Part shown: piece by piece, positions 37,902 to 38,636 of the stretch | How the letters are laid out: each line of letters begins with the position of its first letter | Numbering within the stretch: the first letter of the stretch is position 1 | Assembly: GCA_902562205.1 (NCBI GenBank) | Contig: CACESO010000010.1 | Coordinates: 1-38,636 of the forward strand | DNA from: an uncultured Pelagibacteraceae bacterium | GTDB lineage: Bacteria > Pseudomonadota > Alphaproteobacteria > Pelagibacterales > Pelagibacteraceae | Length of the DNA: 38,636 nt | Direction: 5' to 3' | Program-made: the position numbers and the translations under genes | Notes under the pieces: generated by a model | The model's database searches: none | The model's input: only the letters and a program-made list of their open reading frames with translations | Told to the model about the DNA's origin: nothing

Positions 37902-38320
37902 TACTTAAATTTTTTAATAAGAATAACGAAAAAACTGACGTAAATTTAGAGTCTATCAACATTGCCTGTCTTTTAATTCATGCAGCTAAAATAGATGAAA
38001 ATTACACATCAGAAGAAAAGGAAATTGTCAAAAAGACAGTCAAGAAATTATACCCTGATTTAGATAACTTGGATGAAGTTGTTTCAAAAGCAGAACAAAA
38101 AGAAAATGATTCAAATCATATTCAAGAATTTACCAAGGAAGTAAAGTCCTTAAGTTTGGAAAACAAAATTATAATTGTTGAAACTTTATGGAGAATAATA
38201 TTGTCAGATGGAAAATCAGATATATACGAGAATAACCTTATGAGACGTTTAGCTGGGTTGCTTTATTTGGATGATAAGATAATGGGTGAAACAAAAGTTA
38301 AAATACTAAATAACAAATAA
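37898..38320 (+). CDS. TerB-like family protein
   Basis: 140 residues, mostly helical and acidic, matching the TerB/DjlA-N fold. [28 protein letters not shown] (about 22-49) carries the acidic Asp-Glu turn after the first helix, and a second copy is [31 protein letters not shown] (about 92-122). Such proteins were first linked to tellurite resistance and probably bind divalent metal, but stand-alone members in alphaproteobacteria have no settled role. It is joined by ATGA to the helicase upstream and shares one base (TAATG) with fdxA downstream, so the three are very likely one transcript. Confidence 0.75.
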   Translation: MILKFFNKNNEKTDVNLESINIACLLIHAAKIDENYTSEEKEIVKKTVKKLYPDLDNLDEVVSKAEQKENDSNHIQEFTKEVKSLSLENKIIIVETLWRIILSDGKSDIYENNLMRRLAGLLYLDDKIMGETKVKILNNK

Positions 38321-38636
38321 TGACTTACATAGTAAACGATAAGTGTATTAAGTGTAAATTAATGGATTGTGTGGAAGTATGTCCAGTTGATTGTTTTTAC
38401 GAGGGAAAAAATATGCTTGTAATTAAACCAGATGAGTGTATAGATTGTGGCGTTTGTGAGCCTGAGTGTCCAGTAGATGCTATAAAACCTGATACAGAAG
38501 ATGGAAGTGAAAAATGGTTAGAGTTAAACAAAAAATATGCGGAAATATGGCCAAACATATCAGAAAAAAAAGATCCACCACTAGATAACGAAAAATATAA
38601 AAATGAAGAAAATAAATTTGAAAAGTATTTTAAAGA
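38320..38636 (+). CDS. fdxA: 7Fe ferredoxin FdxA, 3' end cut by window
   Basis: 105 full codons are visible with no stop before the window end; the family has about 107-112 residues, so only a few are missing. The opening [21 protein letters not shown] and CPVDCFYEG is typical. Cys9, Cys17 and Cys50 should hold the 3Fe-4S cluster, and Cys21, Cys40, Cys43 and Cys46 the 4Fe-4S cluster; Cys25 corresponds to the free Cys of Azotobacter ferredoxin I. The C-terminal part [17 protein letters not shown] is also conserved. It is a cytoplasmic electron carrier. ATG at 38320 overlaps the TerB-like stop by one base. Confidence 0.95.
   Translation, partial: MTYIVNDKCIKCKLMDCVEVCPVDCFYEGKNMLVIKPDECIDCGVCEPECPVDAIKPDTEDGSEKWLELNKKYAEIWPNISEKKDPPLDNEKYKNEENKFEKYFK

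Overview
The window looks like a stretch of chromosome from a streamlined marine alphaproteobacterium, most likely of the SAR11 (Pelagibacterales) group. The DNA is very A+T rich, proteins are rich in Lys, Asn and Ile, genes abut or overlap by 1-24 bases, and no gap between genes exceeds about 210 bases. The gene content fits Alphaproteobacteria: a RegB-type redox kinase, a SUV3-like helicase next to a 7Fe ferredoxin, NADPH-type GOGAT, and a CobT-type VWA protein. The group assignment is inference from these traits, not from a database match.

Layout: (1) 1-4.7 kb: the end of cobT, converging on a gyrB-regB pair. (2) 4.9-9.7 kb: an AT-rich block of five glycan-related genes (GT2, DUF6492-like, DUF4422, GT61, GT17) surrounding a tRNA-Ser(GGA). 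(3) 9.7-19.2 kb: a tightly packed minus-strand translation run, in transcription order GT4, thrS, infC, rpmI, rplT, pheS, pheT, lepA, GT17. (4) 19.3-26.9 kb: an alpha/beta hydrolase, then a minus-strand gltD-gltB-SDR unit for ammonium assimilation. (5) 27.0-32.7 kb: uppP and a minus-strand aceE-aceF-DMT transporter unit. (6) 32.7-34.1 kb: a compact acetyl-CoA acetyltransferase and tRNA-Arg(ACG). (7) 34.1-38.6 kb: plus-strand genes for a hotdog thioesterase, an Asp/Glu racemase-family protein, a SUV3-like helicase, a TerB-like protein and ferredoxin fdxA, which is cut by the window end.

The most unusual item is the pyruvate dehydrogenase pair. The lipoyl domain is fused to the N terminus of the homodimer-type E1 (AceE), and the E2 (AceF) has no lipoyl domain at all. 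The swinging arm has therefore moved from the E2 core to E1. Other oddities are a thiolase missing about 27 residues in its loop domain (including the tetramerisation loop region), a GyrB without the large Gram-negative insertion, a RegB whose H-box lacks the acidic residue after the phospho-accepting His, an NtrC-like 17-bp palindrome between gltD and uppP, and two candidate microproteins of 27 and 38 residues.

Central carbon and nitrogen metabolism (PDH, thiolase, GOGAT), translation and surface glycan synthesis are thus packed together with very little regulatory DNA. No mobile element, integrase, CRISPR array or rRNA was seen.
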